Shown: positions 46,505-55,726 of the stretch, one piece after another
Layout: each line of letters begins with the position of its first letter
Numbering within the stretch: position 1 is the first letter of the stretch
DNA from: Chthoniobacterales bacterium
GTDB lineage: Bacteria > Verrucomicrobiota > Verrucomicrobiia > Chthoniobacterales > Terrimicrobiaceae
DNA length: 64,000 nt
Assembly (NCBI GenBank): GCA_014879575.1
Contig: JACSRU010000095.1
Coordinates: forward strand, 18,968-82,967
Direction: 5' to 3'
The notes under the pieces: model-generated
Databases searched by the model: none
Told to the model about the DNA's origin: nothing
Seen by the model: only the letters and a program-made list of their open reading frames with translations
Made by a program: the position numbers and the translations under genes

Positions 46505-46864
46505 GGAGCGAATGTGTTAAGGCACTTTCTCTAGATACACCGGAAAAGATAATTTCAAAATCTGTGCCACCCCCGCATCACACTCCGGCGTGGTTACCCT
46601 GCCGATCTCGATTGTAGCTGTAATCGTCAAAAGGATCCCTTTGCGGCTGGGCATGCGACTCCGCGGGGATGTCGATAGTCATCCATCGAATCTGGCATCT
46701 GATCAAAGATCATCTCCAAGCACACCCCTCGAACTCGACACGGCGGTCTACTTGGACCCAACTGGTGAAAGGAACGACTGAATAGACATTTCGCTCCCCG
46801 CTCCCTTCACTTCAAATTTCCGAGTTGACAAAACGCGAGTTCGCAGGAATAGAAATCGGCAACG

Positions 46865-47188
46865 ATGCGGATTTGCCTCCAATATGCCCGAGTTTTCTGG
46901 GCCGTCGCTATTCTTTTAATGGCTGCGGGGCAGGCTGTACATGCCTATGAGGATATTTTCCACGTATCGCAACACGCCTCGGAGCGCCAAACATCCGAAT
47001 CCGAGCAGCCAGTATGTCCTACAGGACACACTACATGCTGCCATTGTCATTCTCATGTGATCGGAGCCTTGGCAGAAGCGCCGAATTTTTCCATCATCGC
47101 GCCAAGTTCGGATTACTATTTCGACCGCGTTGATTCGGTTGTCCAAGGTCCCATTCGGGAAATCGACTACCCACCTCAGTTGTCCTGA
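46865..47188 (+). CDS. Exported small Cys/His-containing protein
   Basis: N-terminal TM/signal; 'CPTGHTTCCHCHSH'. Confidence 0.5.
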   Translation: MRICLQYARVFWAVAILLMAAGQAVHAYEDIFHVSQHASERQTSESEQPVCPTGHTTCCHCHSHVIGALAEAPNFSIIAPSSDYYFDRVDSVVQGPIREIDYPPQLS

Positions 47189-47320
47189 CGATTCACGGGC
47201 GCGGTGCGTCCGTGAATAGCCGCCAAAGGGGCATTGCCCCTTTTTAACCTGATCCCACAGGGTCGGATTCTTAGCTCCGCGCGCCCTCATTGCGTCGCGC
47301 TTCATCCACAGGACAACTCA

Positions 47321-47575
47321 ATGCACAAATCTATCATTTTACGCCTCACTTGGGCGGCGGTCGCGCTCGCAACCGCCCTTCCAATCCTTTCTGCCTGCGC
47401 ATCCCCCTCCGTCTCTGGGCGTCAGAAAGTTCAATCAAAAGTGCTTCCCGGAACCAATCGTCACCGGATCGTCCGGGTTCCCAATTCAGGACCCAACGCA
47501 GGTCCGGAAAACATCGTGAATCCGCGAAGACGCTACAGCCAGCAGACGGACTCAAACCCACACAGCCAGCAGTAA
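47321..47575 (+). CDS. Small lipoprotein
   Basis: 'MHKSIILRLTWAAVALATALPILSACASPS' lipobox; weak otherwise. Confidence 0.45.
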   Translation: MHKSIILRLTWAAVALATALPILSACASPSVSGRQKVQSKVLPGTNRHRIVRVPNSGPNAGPENIVNPRRRYSQQTDSNPHSQQ

Positions 47576-47580
47576 ACCCT

Positions 47581-48030
47581 ATGAAAATACCTTCTCTTTT
47601 TAAAAACATTTCAAATTCTCTCCAGATCGGCTTTGCCGTGCTGGTCATTGCATCTCTTTCCGCTTGCGCGTCCAATTCATGGACGAAACAAGCGGATTCC
47701 GGCCTTCCCATAGAGGCCATTCACTCCGGCTCTGGGGCCATCATGAGTTTCCGGGCACACGAGACATCCGACCGTCTCTATGTCGCCGGGAGCGCAAAGC
47801 CCCATCAACTGATGCGACCCACGCATGTCGATATCCAGCTAGTCGGCTCAGACGGTCGCGTCCTTGCTGAAAAGACCGACGATCTCGATTCGCCCATGCA
47901 CCCACGGACCGCTCGCGGTCGCAATGGCAGCCAATCCTACGTTGCGAGCTTCCCCCTGAGCGAAGCACGACAGGCGGCGAAAATCCGGGTCATCTATCAC
48001 GGCAGCGCCCACAGCGAAGGAAACTCCTAA
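47581..48030 (+). CDS. Lipoprotein related to the 36052-36471 product
   Basis: 'FAVLVIASLSACASNS' lipobox; 'VDIQLVGSDGRVLAEKTDDLDSPMHPRTARG'. Confidence 0.6.
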   Translation: MKIPSLFKNISNSLQIGFAVLVIASLSACASNSWTKQADSGLPIEAIHSGSGAIMSFRAHETSDRLYVAGSAKPHQLMRPTHVDIQLVGSDGRVLAEKTDDLDSPMHPRTARGRNGSQSYVASFPLSEARQAAKIRVIYHGSAHSEGNS

Positions 48031-48082
48031 GCCCTTTCAAATCTCCGGTCTCTCTCGGTGAGGATCGGTCACAAACCCATTT

Positions 48083-49369
48083 ATGTATCGAAAGCAACTG
48101 CTCTCGTGCTGCCTTAGTATAATTTTAGGCGGCACCCTTTCAGCCCAGGACAAGCCGCCTGTGCCATCTTCGAGTTCCATCGAAGGACTCGTTAACCAAG
48201 CATTGGCGGAGAATGCCGAACTGCGAGTCTTTGAAGCGGAACTAAACGCGGCCAAAGGCCAACGCACGCAGGCGGGATTTTTCAAGAATCCCGAAATTTC
48301 CACCGAAATCGGTGGCCGCGAGGTGCGCGATTCCGAAAACGTTCTGCAAGGCAACGGAACAACTTTCAGCCTCTCGGTCATGCAGACCTTTGAGTTTCCG
48401 GGCAAAGGAACGCTCCGCAAGGCTATCGCGAATAAGAATATCGAGATTGCCGAACTTGGGCTTGAGCAATTTCGCTTGGCCCTTGCCGGTCAGGTGCGCG
48501 TGCTCGCCTACGAGCATCTTGCCGCCGTGTCCGAGGCCGAAGCTGCCGAAGCCGTTTACAAGCAGAGCAGCGAACTGGCGTCACAACTGAACTCGCAATC
48601 GAACTTCGGAGCCCGTTTGCAAATCGAGATTCGTTTGGTTCAGGCGAGCCTCGTGGAATTGGGGGCCGCAATCAAAGAGGCATCCTTACGGAGGGAGGAA
48701 ACCCGCACGCAGCTTAATGCGCTGCTCGGCAGGCCGCAGAGTCTTCCGTTGCGAATTACCGACCCGCTGACTCCACCCGCGAAGAAGCTGAACGAAAATA
48801 CACTCGTATTTGCCGCGCAGGAAAACAATCCCCTGCTGAAAATCCGGCAGCGCGAGTTGGAGCGATCCAGCCGCGAACTGACAGCCGTGCGACTCGACAT
48901 CGCACCCGATTTTGCCATTGGGCCGTTTTTCAGTCGCGATGTTGCAGGAGATACCGAGCAGAATTTCGGAGGTGCGATTTCTGCGACCGTCCCGCTATGG
49001 GATTGGAACATCGGAAACATTCGCAGCGCCAAGGCGCGCCTTGAGGCCGCCGCCGCGTTAAGGGTGAAAGCCGAGCGCGACACCGAAGCGCAAATCCTGA
49101 GCCGCCTGAAAGCCTACGAACTCACCCGGAGGCAGTTGGGCATGATTCCCTCTGAGCTTCTGAAAAACATCCGAGAGGCATCGACTCTTGCCGACACGCA
49201 ATTCCGCAACGGCTCCATCGGCGCTCAACTCTACCTCGACACGCAGTCCGCCTATCTGAATTCCCTGCGAGCTTCCCAAAATGCCGTGCTCGACGTATGG
49301 CGCACCCTGCTCGACCTGAACCTCTTGACTGGCGGTCGGCTCGACGCATCTAAGGAGGCAAAGCCATGA
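48083..49369 (+). CDS. TolC-family efflux protein (CzcC-like)
   Basis: 'IEGLVNQALAENAELRVFEAELNAAKGQRTQAGFFKNPEISTEIGGR...VMQTFEFPGKG'; followed by adaptor and RND pump. Confidence 0.9.
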   Translation: MYRKQLLSCCLSIILGGTLSAQDKPPVPSSSSIEGLVNQALAENAELRVFEAELNAAKGQRTQAGFFKNPEISTEIGGREVRDSENVLQGNGTTFSLSVMQTFEFPGKGTLRKAIANKNIEIAELGLEQFRLALAGQVRVLAYEHLAAVSEAEAAEAVYKQSSELASQLNSQSNFGARLQIEIRLVQASLVELGAAIKEASLRREETRTQLNALLGRPQSLPLRITDPLTPPAKKLNENTLVFAAQENNPLLKIRQRELERSSRELTAVRLDIAPDFAIGPFFSRDVAGDTEQNFGGAISATVPLWDWNIGNIRSAKARLEAAAALRVKAERDTEAQILSRLKAYELTRRQLGMIPSELLKNIREASTLADTQFRNGSIGAQLYLDTQSAYLNSLRASQNAVLDVWRTLLDLNLLTGGRLDASKEAKP

Positions 49370-50160
49370 AAAACTACATCATCAAACTTTTGGCCCTCGC
49401 TTTGTTGGCCGTCATCGTCGGCTGTGGGCCGAAGGCCACCGAACACGCTAAAGACGACGGTCACGGCCACGCCGAGGAAGAGGGCGGCCACGACGATCAT
49501 GGCGAGGAAGCCGGAGGCGCCAAGTTCGCCGAAGGGAAGGGAATTGCCCTCATGGACGAGACCAGAAAGGCCATTGGGCTTGAAACGGTCGAGGCCGAGG
49601 AGCGCAAGCTCACCCCGGTCGTGTCCATTGAGGCGCAGGTTTTTCGTGCTGCCAATGAGCCATCCCGTGCGAATGGCGAACAGACCGGCTCTGCGTATGC
49701 CGCCGCGCTTCTGCCACCCGCTCTCGCGGAGAAACTAAAGCGCGGTGATACCGCCACGCTCAAGACGCACGAAGCCGAATACCCGGCCACCGTGTGGAAA
49801 ATTGATCCGGCCTCCAAGGATGCCGTCAACAACGAGGAGGTCATCATCGAAATTCCCGACTCGCAGAACACTCTGCATGTCGGCGATTTCGTTTCGGGCA
49901 GCGTCACGGAAACGGGCAGCACGGAGTCTGTCGTGGCAATCCCGCGCTCCGCTGTTCTGGACACCGCCACGGGCAAGTTTGCCTATGTGCAAAACGGCGA
50001 TCATCTCCTTCGGACGCCTGTATCCACCGGCGCGGAAAACGCCGACTTCATTGAAATCACGGACGGTTTGTATTCGGGCGATGTCGTCGCCAGCAAATCC
50101 GTCGAAACGCTCTATCTCATCGAACTGCGCGCCACCAAGGGCGGCGGACACTCTCATTAA
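49366..50160 (+). CDS. Periplasmic adaptor (CzcB-like)
   Basis: Lipoprotein-like N-term 'ALLAVIVGCGPKATEHAKDDGHGHAEEEGGHDDHGEEAGG' His-rich; HlyD-like C-terminal region; 4-nt overlap with czcC-like. Confidence 0.85.
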   Translation: MKNYIIKLLALALLAVIVGCGPKATEHAKDDGHGHAEEEGGHDDHGEEAGGAKFAEGKGIALMDETRKAIGLETVEAEERKLTPVVSIEAQVFRAANEPSRANGEQTGSAYAAALLPPALAEKLKRGDTATLKTHEAEYPATVWKIDPASKDAVNNEEVIIEIPDSQNTLHVGDFVSGSVTETGSTESVVAIPRSAVLDTATGKFAYVQNGDHLLRTPVSTGAENADFIEITDGLYSGDVVASKSVETLYLIELRATKGGGHSH

Positions 50161-50163
50161 GTT

Positions 50164-53100
50164 ATGATCGAAAAAATTATCGAATTCTCCATGCGCCAGC
50201 GGGTTTTTGTCCTGCTCGGAGCTGTCGCCTTGCTTGCTGCCGGGCTTTGGTCGGCCACACGCCTGCCCATTGATGCCGTTCCCGACATCACGAACATCCA
50301 AGTCCAAATTAACACCGAGGTTAAAGGTCTCGCCCCGGAGGAGATCGAAAAACTCGTCACCTATCCGCTGGAGATGGAGATGTTCGGGATTCCCAACATG
50401 ACCGAACTTCGCTCCCTCTCGAAGTTCGGGCTTTCCCAGGTCACGCTTGTTTTCGAGGAAGGGACGGACATTTTCCGCGCCCGCCAACTCGTGAGCGAGC
50501 GTTTGCAAAACGCGGTGGACGACTTGCCGTCCGGTGTATCACCCAAGCTCGCGCCCATCACTACCGGCCTCGGTGAAATCTATTACTACGTGGTGGACTA
50601 TGCGCCCGGTTACGAGGGGCCGGACAAGCCGAAGTCCCGCGCGGAGCAGTTGATGGAGTTGAAGCTGATTCACGATTTCGTCGTGAAACCTCAGCTTCGT
50701 AGCGTGCCTGGCATCGCGGAAGTCAACGCATCCGGCGGCTTCGAGAAGCAAATCGTCATTCTGCCTAAGCCCGAAAAGCTTTTGGCGAGCGGCGTCACGT
50801 TCAAGGAGCTTTCCGACACCATCGGCGAAAACGTCGAGAATGCGGGTGGCAGCGTCATCCAACTTGGCGGCGAGCAGATCGCGATTCGCGCAAACGGCCG
50901 GGTTCAGTCCGCCGAGGAAATCGGCAACCTGCCGGTGAAGTTCCGGGCCGGAGCGGAGCCGCTTCGCGTCAAAAATCTGGCCGATGTCGAAATTGGCAAA
51001 AACATCCGCACGGGGTCGGCGACGTATAACGGACACGAAGCGGTCCTTGGCGCGGCGCTCATGCTTGCGGGCGAGAACAGTCGCATCATCGCCCAGCGCG
51101 TGGACGAGCGCATGAAGGAGATTCGCGCGAAACTCCCTCCCGGCGTGGAAATCACGACCGTCTATGACCGCACGACACTCGTGGACAGCACCATTGCCAC
51201 GGTGGAAAAGAACCTGTTCGAGGGCGCGATTCTCGTTGTCGTCGTGCTTCTCTTTCTACTCGGAAACTGGCGTGCCGCCCTCATTGTATCGGCGGCGATT
51301 CCGCTTTCGTTTCTTTTTGCCATTACCGGCATGGTGGAAACGAAACTCTCCGGCAACCTCATGAGTCTTGGAGCGGTCGATTTCGGGCTCATCATTGATG
51401 GTGCGGTTGTCATGGTCGAAAACATCGTGCGCCGTTTGGGTTTGCGGCAACACGAGTTGGGGCGCACGTTGAACACCGCAGAAAGACTGCACACGGTGCG
51501 GGATGCGGCGAAGGAGGTCGGTCGCCCGATGTTCTTCGGAGTGCTCATCATCACCATCGTTTACATCCCATTGCTTTCGCTCGTCGGGGTTGAAGGCAAG
51601 ATGTTCAAGCCGATGGCGCTCACCGTCATCTATGCCCTTGTCGGCGCGCTGATCCTCACGCTGACGCTCATGCCGGTTCTGTGCTCCTACTTCCTGCGGG
51701 GCAAGATCAGCGAGAAGGACAACTTTGCGATCAAGTTTTTGAAGGCAATTTACGAGCCGACCCTTCGGCTCGCGCTTCGGTTTCGCTTGTTGTTTGTGAG
51801 CGGGGCGGTCGCACTTTTCGTCATTTCGCTGCTGCTTTTCGGGCGTCTTGGCGCGGAATTCATCCCGCAGCTCGACGAAGGTTCCTTTGCGGCGCACATG
51901 ATTCGCACCACCAGCATCGGCCTCGATGCGTCTGTCGCGATGCAGGAGCGAACCGAGCAAGTGCTCAAAGAAAAGTTTCCCGGTGTGGCCTACACGTTTT
52001 CGCGCATTGGGACGGCGGAGGTCGCCACCGATCCGATGGGGGTGAACGTCGCTGACACCTATATCTTTTACAAGCCTCTCGATGAGTGGCCGAAGATCGA
52101 CGGGAAAGCGGTCACGAAGGACGATCTTGCCAACCGCATGAGCGCGGAACTCGGCATGCAGGTTCCCGGTCAGGCTTACCTTTTTTCCCAGCCCATCGAG
52201 ATGCGATTCAATGAAATCCTCGAAGGCACACGCGCCGACATTGCCGTGAAAGTCTTCGGCGATGACTATGCCGAGATCGAGAAGATTGCCGGCGAAGTCC
52301 GCGAGATTCTGGAAAAGGTTCCCGGCGCGGCCGATGTCGAATTCGACGCGCTCGGCAAAGCCCCGCTGCTGGAAGTGACGCCAAACCGTGAGGCGATGGC
52401 GAAATACAATGTCCATGCGGATGAAATCAACCAAGCCGTCGAAAACGCGATGGCTGGAGGCGAACCCGGCGTCATCATCGACGGCAACCGTCGCTACCCG
52501 ATCATCGTGCGAATGCCGGAAACGCTCCGGGCAAAGGTCGAAGAGATGAAAAAACTTCCGCTACGCACATCCGAGGGCGGGCTTGTGACGCTCGGACAGG
52601 TGGCGGATTTCACGGTGGACGAGAAGGTCAACAGCATCGCCCGCGAAATGGGCCAGCGCCGCGCGGCGATCATGGTGAACCTTCGCGGTCGCGACGTGGA
52701 AAGTTTCGTTCTCGAAGCGCAGAAAAACGTCGCCGAGATGGTGAAACTTCCAGCCGGTTACACCGTCGAGTTTGGCGGGCAGTTCAAGAACCTTCAGGAG
52801 GCGCGTGCGCGTTTGACGATCATCGTCCCGGTGGCGTTGCTCATCATCTTCCTGCTGATCTTCATGGCCTTCGGCAGTCTTCGTCAGGCCCTCCTCATCT
52901 ATACCGGCATCCCTCTCGCCGTGACGGGAGGGATTTTCGCGCTCTGGCTGCGCGGGATGCCATTCAGCATCAGCGCCGGTGTCGGGTTCATCGCCCTGTC
53001 CGGTGTCGCCGTGCTCAACGGCCTGATGATGGTGAGTTATTACAACCAGCTTCGAGAAGCGGGAAAGTCCCTGCTCGATTCGGTGATCGAAGGTTCGCTC

Positions 53101-53319
53101 ACCCGACTTCGGCCCGTGATGATGACCGCGATGGTGGCGAGCCTGGGATTCCTCCCGATGGCGCTTGGCCACGGAGCGGGCGCGGAAGTGCAGCGGCCAC
53201 TTGCCACCGTTGTTATCGGCGGAATCATCAGCTCCACGTTTCTCACGCTCGTCTTGCTCCCGATTCTCTACCAGTTCTTCGAGACCCACTTCGGGGGCCG
53301 CAAATCCAAGGAATCCTAA
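50164..53319 (+). CDS. Heavy-metal efflux RND transporter (CzcA family)
   Basis: 'MIEKIIEFSMRQRVFVLLGAVALLAAGLWSATRLPIDAVPDITNIQVQINTEVKGLAPEEIEKLVTYPLEMEMFGIP', 'GAVDFGLIIDGAVVMVENIVRRL'. Confidence 0.95.
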   Translation: MIEKIIEFSMRQRVFVLLGAVALLAAGLWSATRLPIDAVPDITNIQVQINTEVKGLAPEEIEKLVTYPLEMEMFGIPNMTELRSLSKFGLSQVTLVFEEGTDIFRARQLVSERLQNAVDDLPSGVSPKLAPITTGLGEIYYYVVDYAPGYEGPDKPKSRAEQLMELKLIHDFVVKPQLRSVPGIAEVNASGGFEKQIVILPKPEKLLASGVTFKELSDTIGENVENAGGSVIQLGGEQIAIRANGRVQSAEEIGNLPVKFRAGAEPLRVKNLADVEIGKNIRTGSATYNGHEAVLGAALMLAGENSRIIAQRVDERMKEIRAKLPPGVEITTVYDRTTLVDSTIATVEKNLFEGAILVVVVLLFLLGNWRAALIVSAAIPLSFLFAITGMVETKLSGNLMSLGAVDFGLIIDGAVVMVENIVRRLGLRQHELGRTLNTAERLHTVRDAAKEVGRPMFFGVLIITIVYIPLLSLVGVEGKMFKPMALTVIYALVGALILTLTLMPVLCSYFLRGKISEKDNFAIKFLKAIYEPTLRLALRFRLLFVSGAVALFVISLLLFGRLGAEFIPQLDEGSFAAHMIRTTSIGLDASVAMQERTEQVLKEKFPGVAYTFSRIGTAEVATDPMGVNVADTYIFYKPLDEWPKIDGKAVTKDDLANRMSAELGMQVPGQAYLFSQPIEMRFNEILEGTRADIAVKVFGDDYAEIEKIAGEVREILEKVPGAADVEFDALGKAPLLEVTPNREAMAKYNVHADEINQAVENAMAGGEPGVIIDGNRRYPIIVRMPETLRAKVEEMKKLPLRTSEGGLVTLGQVADFTVDEKVNSIAREMGQRRAAIMVNLRGRDVESFVLEAQKNVAEMVKLPAGYTVEFGGQFKNLQEARARLTIIVPVALLIIFLLIFMAFGSLRQALLIYTGIPLAVTGGIFALWLRGMPFSISAGVGFIALSGVAVLNGLMMVSYYNQLREAGKSLLDSVIEGSLTRLRPVMMTAMVASLGFLPMALGHGAGAEVQRPLATVVIGGIISSTFLTLVLLPILYQFFETHFGGRKSKES

Positions 53320-53322
53320 ATC

Positions 53323-54447
53323 ATGAAAAAACTTATTTTCCTGTTCGCCTTCACGGTTGCTCCCGCATTCGCGGAAGAACCGGCATTCACGCCCGAGCAA
53401 CTTGTGAACATCGCCATTTCCGACAACCCGGAACTGCAATTCTACGAAAAACAGGTCGCTGCATTGCCGAAGCCCGTGCAGTCGGCAGCCCCGGAAATCG
53501 CACAGCCCCTCGATTTCCCGTCACGTCAGGCATTCCGCCGCTCCGTGTTGAATCTCGATACGGACCTTGCGCGTCTTTATCTCCCGGAATTCCGCTTCGT
53601 TCTCGCGAGTGAAGTGCGGCTCAAGGCAATGGAATACCAAGCGGCGACCGAATCAGCGGCGACGGCGAAAGACCTTGCCAGCCGCATTACCGCGCTCGTC
53701 AAGATGCTGGAAGAAAGGCCCGCCGCTGGCGTGGAATCGCTCATCGAGCGCCGGATTCTTGAGGGGGCCGCGCTTCCCTTCCTTCGCACGGCTGCGGAAT
53801 CGTCCATGCGTGCAAAGCTGCTTCGCACGGAACTAAACGGTCTAATCGGAAAAAAGCCTGACACGGCATTGGTCGTGACTGGCAGCAGCGTGTTGCCACC
53901 GCAAAGCACCGCGCAAAATTCCACGGCTCCGCTTATTTTGAAAATTCGGGAAGCGGAAATCGCCCGAGGGCTGACCGGTCTCGACGCCGCCAGCGAAGTC
54001 GAATCCTTCGCAATCGGAGGATGGTTCACCCGCGAGGGGCTTGGCGCATCGGAAGCGTTCGAGGGAGTTACCCGGCCCGGTCCGACTTCCGGGGCCACCG
54101 TGAAGCAGACCAGCGAGCGCCTGATTGATGACGCCCGCCGAAAGATGGCCCGAGAAACAGCGCAGCGGCAGGCCGCCGTCGATGCGGCGCGTGAGGTGGT
54201 AAATGCGATTCCGCCCAAGCTCATCGAAAATCTGCAATCGGCCTCCGACCTTGCGGAACGCCAATACCGAGTAGGCGCGCTCGGCGTCAATCTGCTTATC
54301 GAGATTCATCGCGAATACCTCGATGCCTTGGAAGCCCGCAACGAAGCAGCCATCCAAGCATGGCGCAATGCGCTCGATCTTGAGTTCCTTTCACTGTCTG
54401 CAAGCGGCCAGCCCAACGGAAAAATCACCGTTGATCCTAAGCAATGA
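53323..54447 (+). CDS. Exported coiled-coil TolC-like protein
   Basis: Signal peptide; helical repeats, 'ASDLAERQYRVGALGVNLLIEIHREYLDALEARNEAAIQAWRNALDLE' (OEP-like). Confidence 0.6.
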   Translation: MKKLIFLFAFTVAPAFAEEPAFTPEQLVNIAISDNPELQFYEKQVAALPKPVQSAAPEIAQPLDFPSRQAFRRSVLNLDTDLARLYLPEFRFVLASEVRLKAMEYQAATESAATAKDLASRITALVKMLEERPAAGVESLIERRILEGAALPFLRTAAESSMRAKLLRTELNGLIGKKPDTALVVTGSSVLPPQSTAQNSTAPLILKIREAEIARGLTGLDAASEVESFAIGGWFTREGLGASEAFEGVTRPGPTSGATVKQTSERLIDDARRKMARETAQRQAAVDAAREVVNAIPPKLIENLQSASDLAERQYRVGALGVNLLIEIHREYLDALEARNEAAIQAWRNALDLEFLSLSASGQPNGKITVDPKQ

Positions 54448-55016
54448 AAGTCGCGATAGCAGCCAATTCAATCGGATATACCGCTGGCGGCGTGTCGGCG
54501 GCTTCCCGCGGTTTGGGGCGAATTTTGCTCTCGCGGGCGGCCTTGGTGACGATTGCCGGACTACTGATTTACAGCGGCTCGGAATTAGCATTCGATCCCC
54601 CACGCGACTTTTTCAACTTCATCGCGCATCACTTCGTGCATGTAGCGGTAATCGGTTTGGGAGCGTGGCTAGCCTGCTGGCTTGCATTGAGAAAGAACGT
54701 CCTCATTCCGGTTGAAGCCATCGCTCGTTACCTATCTCGGTTCCGGCATGGCAGAATCGAGCGACTCGTCTGTGAAACGAAGGCGACCGAAATAGAGGCA
54801 ATCATCACGGGCATTAACCAGCTCGCGGAGCGATTGAAAGCCACATCACCCGATGACCTGAATGCCGCACTGACAGCGGTGCAGGAGCTACGAGTTCATT
54901 TGAACCGAGTTTCGGCTACCGACCCGGAAACCAAAGTTCCGGTTATGCGTGCTCTGACCCGGTTGGAATCCTCGCTTCTGCTTCTGCTCTGCAAAGAGCC
55001 CCCTACGAAAGAATAA
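54444..55016 (+). CDS. Membrane protein with HAMP-like linker
   Basis: Two TM segments then 'PVEAIARYLSRFRHGRIERL...EIEAIITGINQLAERLKA'. Confidence 0.55.
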   Translation: MKVAIAANSIGYTAGGVSAASRGLGRILLSRAALVTIAGLLIYSGSELAFDPPRDFFNFIAHHFVHVAVIGLGAWLACWLALRKNVLIPVEAIARYLSRFRHGRIERLVCETKATEIEAIITGINQLAERLKATSPDDLNAALTAVQELRVHLNRVSATDPETKVPVMRALTRLESSLLLLLCKEPPTKE

Positions 55017-55022
55017 GAAGCC

Positions 55023-55382
55023 ATGCACTCGCATTTCCCGCATCCCATCGACCGCGTGATTATCCTGCGCGTTCACAATGAACCCGATTCGGCGGACATT
55101 GAGACGGTGCGGAGCTTGTTAGAAAACCGCGTTAAAGAGTGCGGGAGTATATGGGTGCTTCTCGACGCAGATTGCTCAGAGCAGGCATTTGCCCATTGGA
55201 TTGCATCATCTTTTCAAGAATTTGGCACCGAGAGTATCGAACGGCTCGCCATTGTCGGCAAAAAGATAAAATTACCAACCGGGACTTGGAAAATGTCCGC
55301 CTCGCCGGAGGCAGTTAGGCAGTTCACGCCAGCCCAGCGGGAGCAGGCTTTACTCTGGATACAAACCGGGGGTGACGCATGA
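55023..55382 (+). CDS. SpoIIAA/STAS-like small protein
   Basis: Pattern typical of SpoIIAA-like proteins ('WVLLDADC...FGTESIERLAIVG'); weak. Confidence 0.4.
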   Translation: MHSHFPHPIDRVIILRVHNEPDSADIETVRSLLENRVKECGSIWVLLDADCSEQAFAHWIASSFQEFGTESIERLAIVGKKIKLPTGTWKMSASPEAVRQFTPAQREQALLWIQTGGDA

Positions 55383-55726
55383 CGATCTACAAATGTTTAT
55401 GGGAAGCGTGGTCCGCGCTCGCGCTTGAAACATGGCAGGTGGTCGTCGTCCTGTCATGGGGGCTGATACCGATTGTCTGTTCAATTTGGGTCTGGCGCGT
55501 TCTTAGGGCGGTGGGAACGGCGGTTCCTGCTGAACTACCTAACGAGGAAGCATCATTTGCGCTGCAATTTCGTCATCGGACTTATCTCGAAATAGGACGA
55601 GCTAACGCCTCTCGGAGAACCGTCACAATATCGAAACCACCGTGCTCTCCGCATTCGCGAAAGACTTCGGTTAACCGTAACCACGCACCCAAAGCGAAAA
55701 GATCGAGGAGAAGATATGAGCGATAA
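55379..55726 (+). CDS. Hypothetical membrane protein
   Basis: One TM segment; ORF overlaps both neighbours. Confidence 0.4.
   Translation: MTIYKCLWEAWSALALETWQVVVVLSWGLIPIVCSIWVWRVLRAVGTAVPAELPNEEASFALQFRHRTYLEIGRANASRRTVTISKPPCSPHSRKTSVNRNHAPKAKRSRRRYER

Noticed and set aside
51256-52434. 392-aa minus-strand ORF antisense to CzcA-like gene
   Set aside because: Antisense shadow ORF; no domain motifs and the plus strand is a definite RND gene
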